DNA from: Myxococcaceae bacterium | GTDB lineage: Bacteria > Myxococcota > UBA727 > JABDBI01 | Direction of reading: 5' to 3' | Assembly (NCBI GenBank): GCA_016000045.1 | Contig: JAECQY010000004.1 | Location: 62,001-126,000, forward strand | Length of the DNA: 64,000 bases | Program-made: the position numbers and the translations under genes | Shown here: in pieces, positions 63,691 through 64,000 of the stretch | Numbering within the stretch: the first letter of the stretch is position 1 | How the letters are laid out: each line of letters begins with the position of its first letter | Notes under the pieces: generated by a model | What the model was told of the DNA's origin: nothing | The model's input: the letters and a program-made list of their open reading frames with translations, nothing else | Database searches by the model: none

Positions 63691-63765
63691 TGGTGGGCGC
63701 AACAGGATTCGAACCTGTGACTTCTACCGTGTGAAGGTAACACTCTACCGCTGAGTTATGCGCCC
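63691..63765 (-). tRNA. tRNA-Val (CAC)
   Basis: 75-nt cloverleaf: acceptor GGGCGCA/TGCGCCC with encoded ACCA, D-arm ACTC-AGCGGTA-GAGT, anticodon stem TTACC/GGTAG with loop TTCACAC (CAC), T-arm ACAGG-TTCGAAT-CCTGT. CAC reads GUG valine codons. Its 5' 21 nt overlap the pgeF 3' end, and its 3' end abuts metG. Confidence 0.95.
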
Positions 63766-64000
63766 CAAATCGCCAGATGCTTGTCTGCAAAACAGGCGAC
63801 TTTCTGTCAATACGGGTTGGCTTAGACAGATCCAGGAAATTTGCCGGCCTTTGTCTCCCCGCCGAGCCGAAAAGTAAGTCTCTGGATTTGAAAAAGTACA
63901 CCTGTTGACAATCGAATCAACCCGAATACCCAAATCTTGCATTTGGAGCAGGAGCCATTGCTGAAGATCCAAATAGTTGCGATTATCCAGTCCTGTTTTC
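63745..64000 (-). CDS. pgeF: Peptidoglycan-editing factor / polyphenol oxidase (PgeF-like), C-terminal part
   Basis: The window holds the last 85 codons. L-Q-M-Q-D-L-G-I-R-V, then R-C-T-F-S-N-P-E-T-Y-F-S-A-R-R-G-D-K-G-R-Q-I-S matches the C-terminus of the YfiH/PgeF family (a Cys-His metal site with F-F-S-x-R-R and G-R-Q). These clean mismatched murein precursors. About 22 residues follow beyond the usual end, and the frame closes at a TAG in the tRNA D-loop. The 5' part is outside the window. Confidence 0.75.
   Translation of the reverse strand, partial: KTGLDNRNYLDLQQWLLLQMQDLGIRVDSIVNRCTFSNPETYFSARRGDKGRQISWICLSQPVLTESRLFCRQASGDLGRITQR
63782..63810 (-). promoter_or_regulatory. Possible tRNA-Val promoter
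   Basis: On the minus strand TTGACA (63805-63810), 17 nt, CAGACA (63782-63787, poor -10). Transcription would start near 63775, ten bases before the tRNA. It lies within pgeF coding sequence. Confidence 0.35.

Noticed and set aside
1-64000. CRISPR arrays, insertion sequences, prophage or integron
   Set aside because: Repeat/spacer patterns, transposase, integrase or phage genes are not visible; the window is core chromosome.

Overview
The window reads as chromosomal core DNA of a Gram-negative bacterium. The envelope inventory includes BamD, an MlaFD-type lipid transporter, lipoproteins and predicted outer-membrane beta-barrels. Cell-division and murein genes, a sigma-32-like factor and ClpB, Lon and SspB quality-control genes are also present. 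A HAMP protein ending in a tail like the 'MXAN_5187 C-terminal' family, a Cys/TM/Arg C-terminus on a metzincin protease, and a secreted LRR protein point to the old Deltaproteobacteria (Myxococcota or Bdellovibrionota-like). That placement is inference. Base composition is moderate and genes are packed tightly, with many 1-4 bp stop/start overlaps.

Layout. 1-13.2 kb is almost entirely minus strand: tsaB, a SNF2 helicase, then murG-murC-murB-ftsQ-ftsA-ftsZ (a dcw segment), pgpA, aroE and rplM-rpsI, with a secreted LRR gene upstream. 13.2-18.3 kb holds a decayed HTH/PIN pair, clpB and an intact hipBA module. 18.3-24.1 kb holds a phosphatase, an FtsB-like gene, rpsR, an aroK-aroB fusion, rluD, a DUF2520 gene, uppP and a metzincin. 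24.2-30.1 kb holds lon, a scrambled histidine-kinase/response-regulator relic, rplY-pth-yggS and tyrS. 30.3-41.0 kb holds a eukaryote-like cysteine-rich secreted protein, def-DsbD-alpha lipoprotein-uvrB, trxB, a thioredoxin-fold lipoprotein, glmS-mgtE and an orphan. 41.0-53 kb is a long minus-strand run: HD hydrolase, sigma factor, HAMP protein, rpoZ, sspB, mlaF, mlaD, a C-terminal protease and rarA, with pilZ and a Ski2-like helicase beside it. 53-57.5 kb holds a SurA-like protein, a NYN nuclease, a porin and a zinc-binding protein. 57.5-64 kb holds tmRNA, bamD, a membrane-associated AAA ATPase, two MarC genes, metG, tRNA-Val and the end of pgeF.

How the genes fit together. MurG, MurC and MurB make and use murein precursors, UppP recycles the lipid carrier, and FtsQ, FtsA, FtsZ and the FtsB-like protein assemble the divisome. 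AroE and AroK-AroB serve the shikimate pathway. ClpB, Lon, SspB, tmRNA and the RpoH-like sigma form a protein-quality-control theme. Rps/Rpl proteins, Pth, Def, TyrS, MetG, TsaB and RluD serve translation.

Most notable: two protein genes (bamD and pgeF) run into the 5' end of the RNA gene downstream and stop inside it, and metG starts on the base after a tRNA CCA end. Several start codons sit where transcription would begin, suggesting leaderless mRNAs. The tmRNA tag ends in -AAFA. A PIN gene carries two opposite frameshifts. A kinase/regulator pair has collapsed into one ORF. A secreted protein combines PAN-like and granulin-like cysteine patterns.
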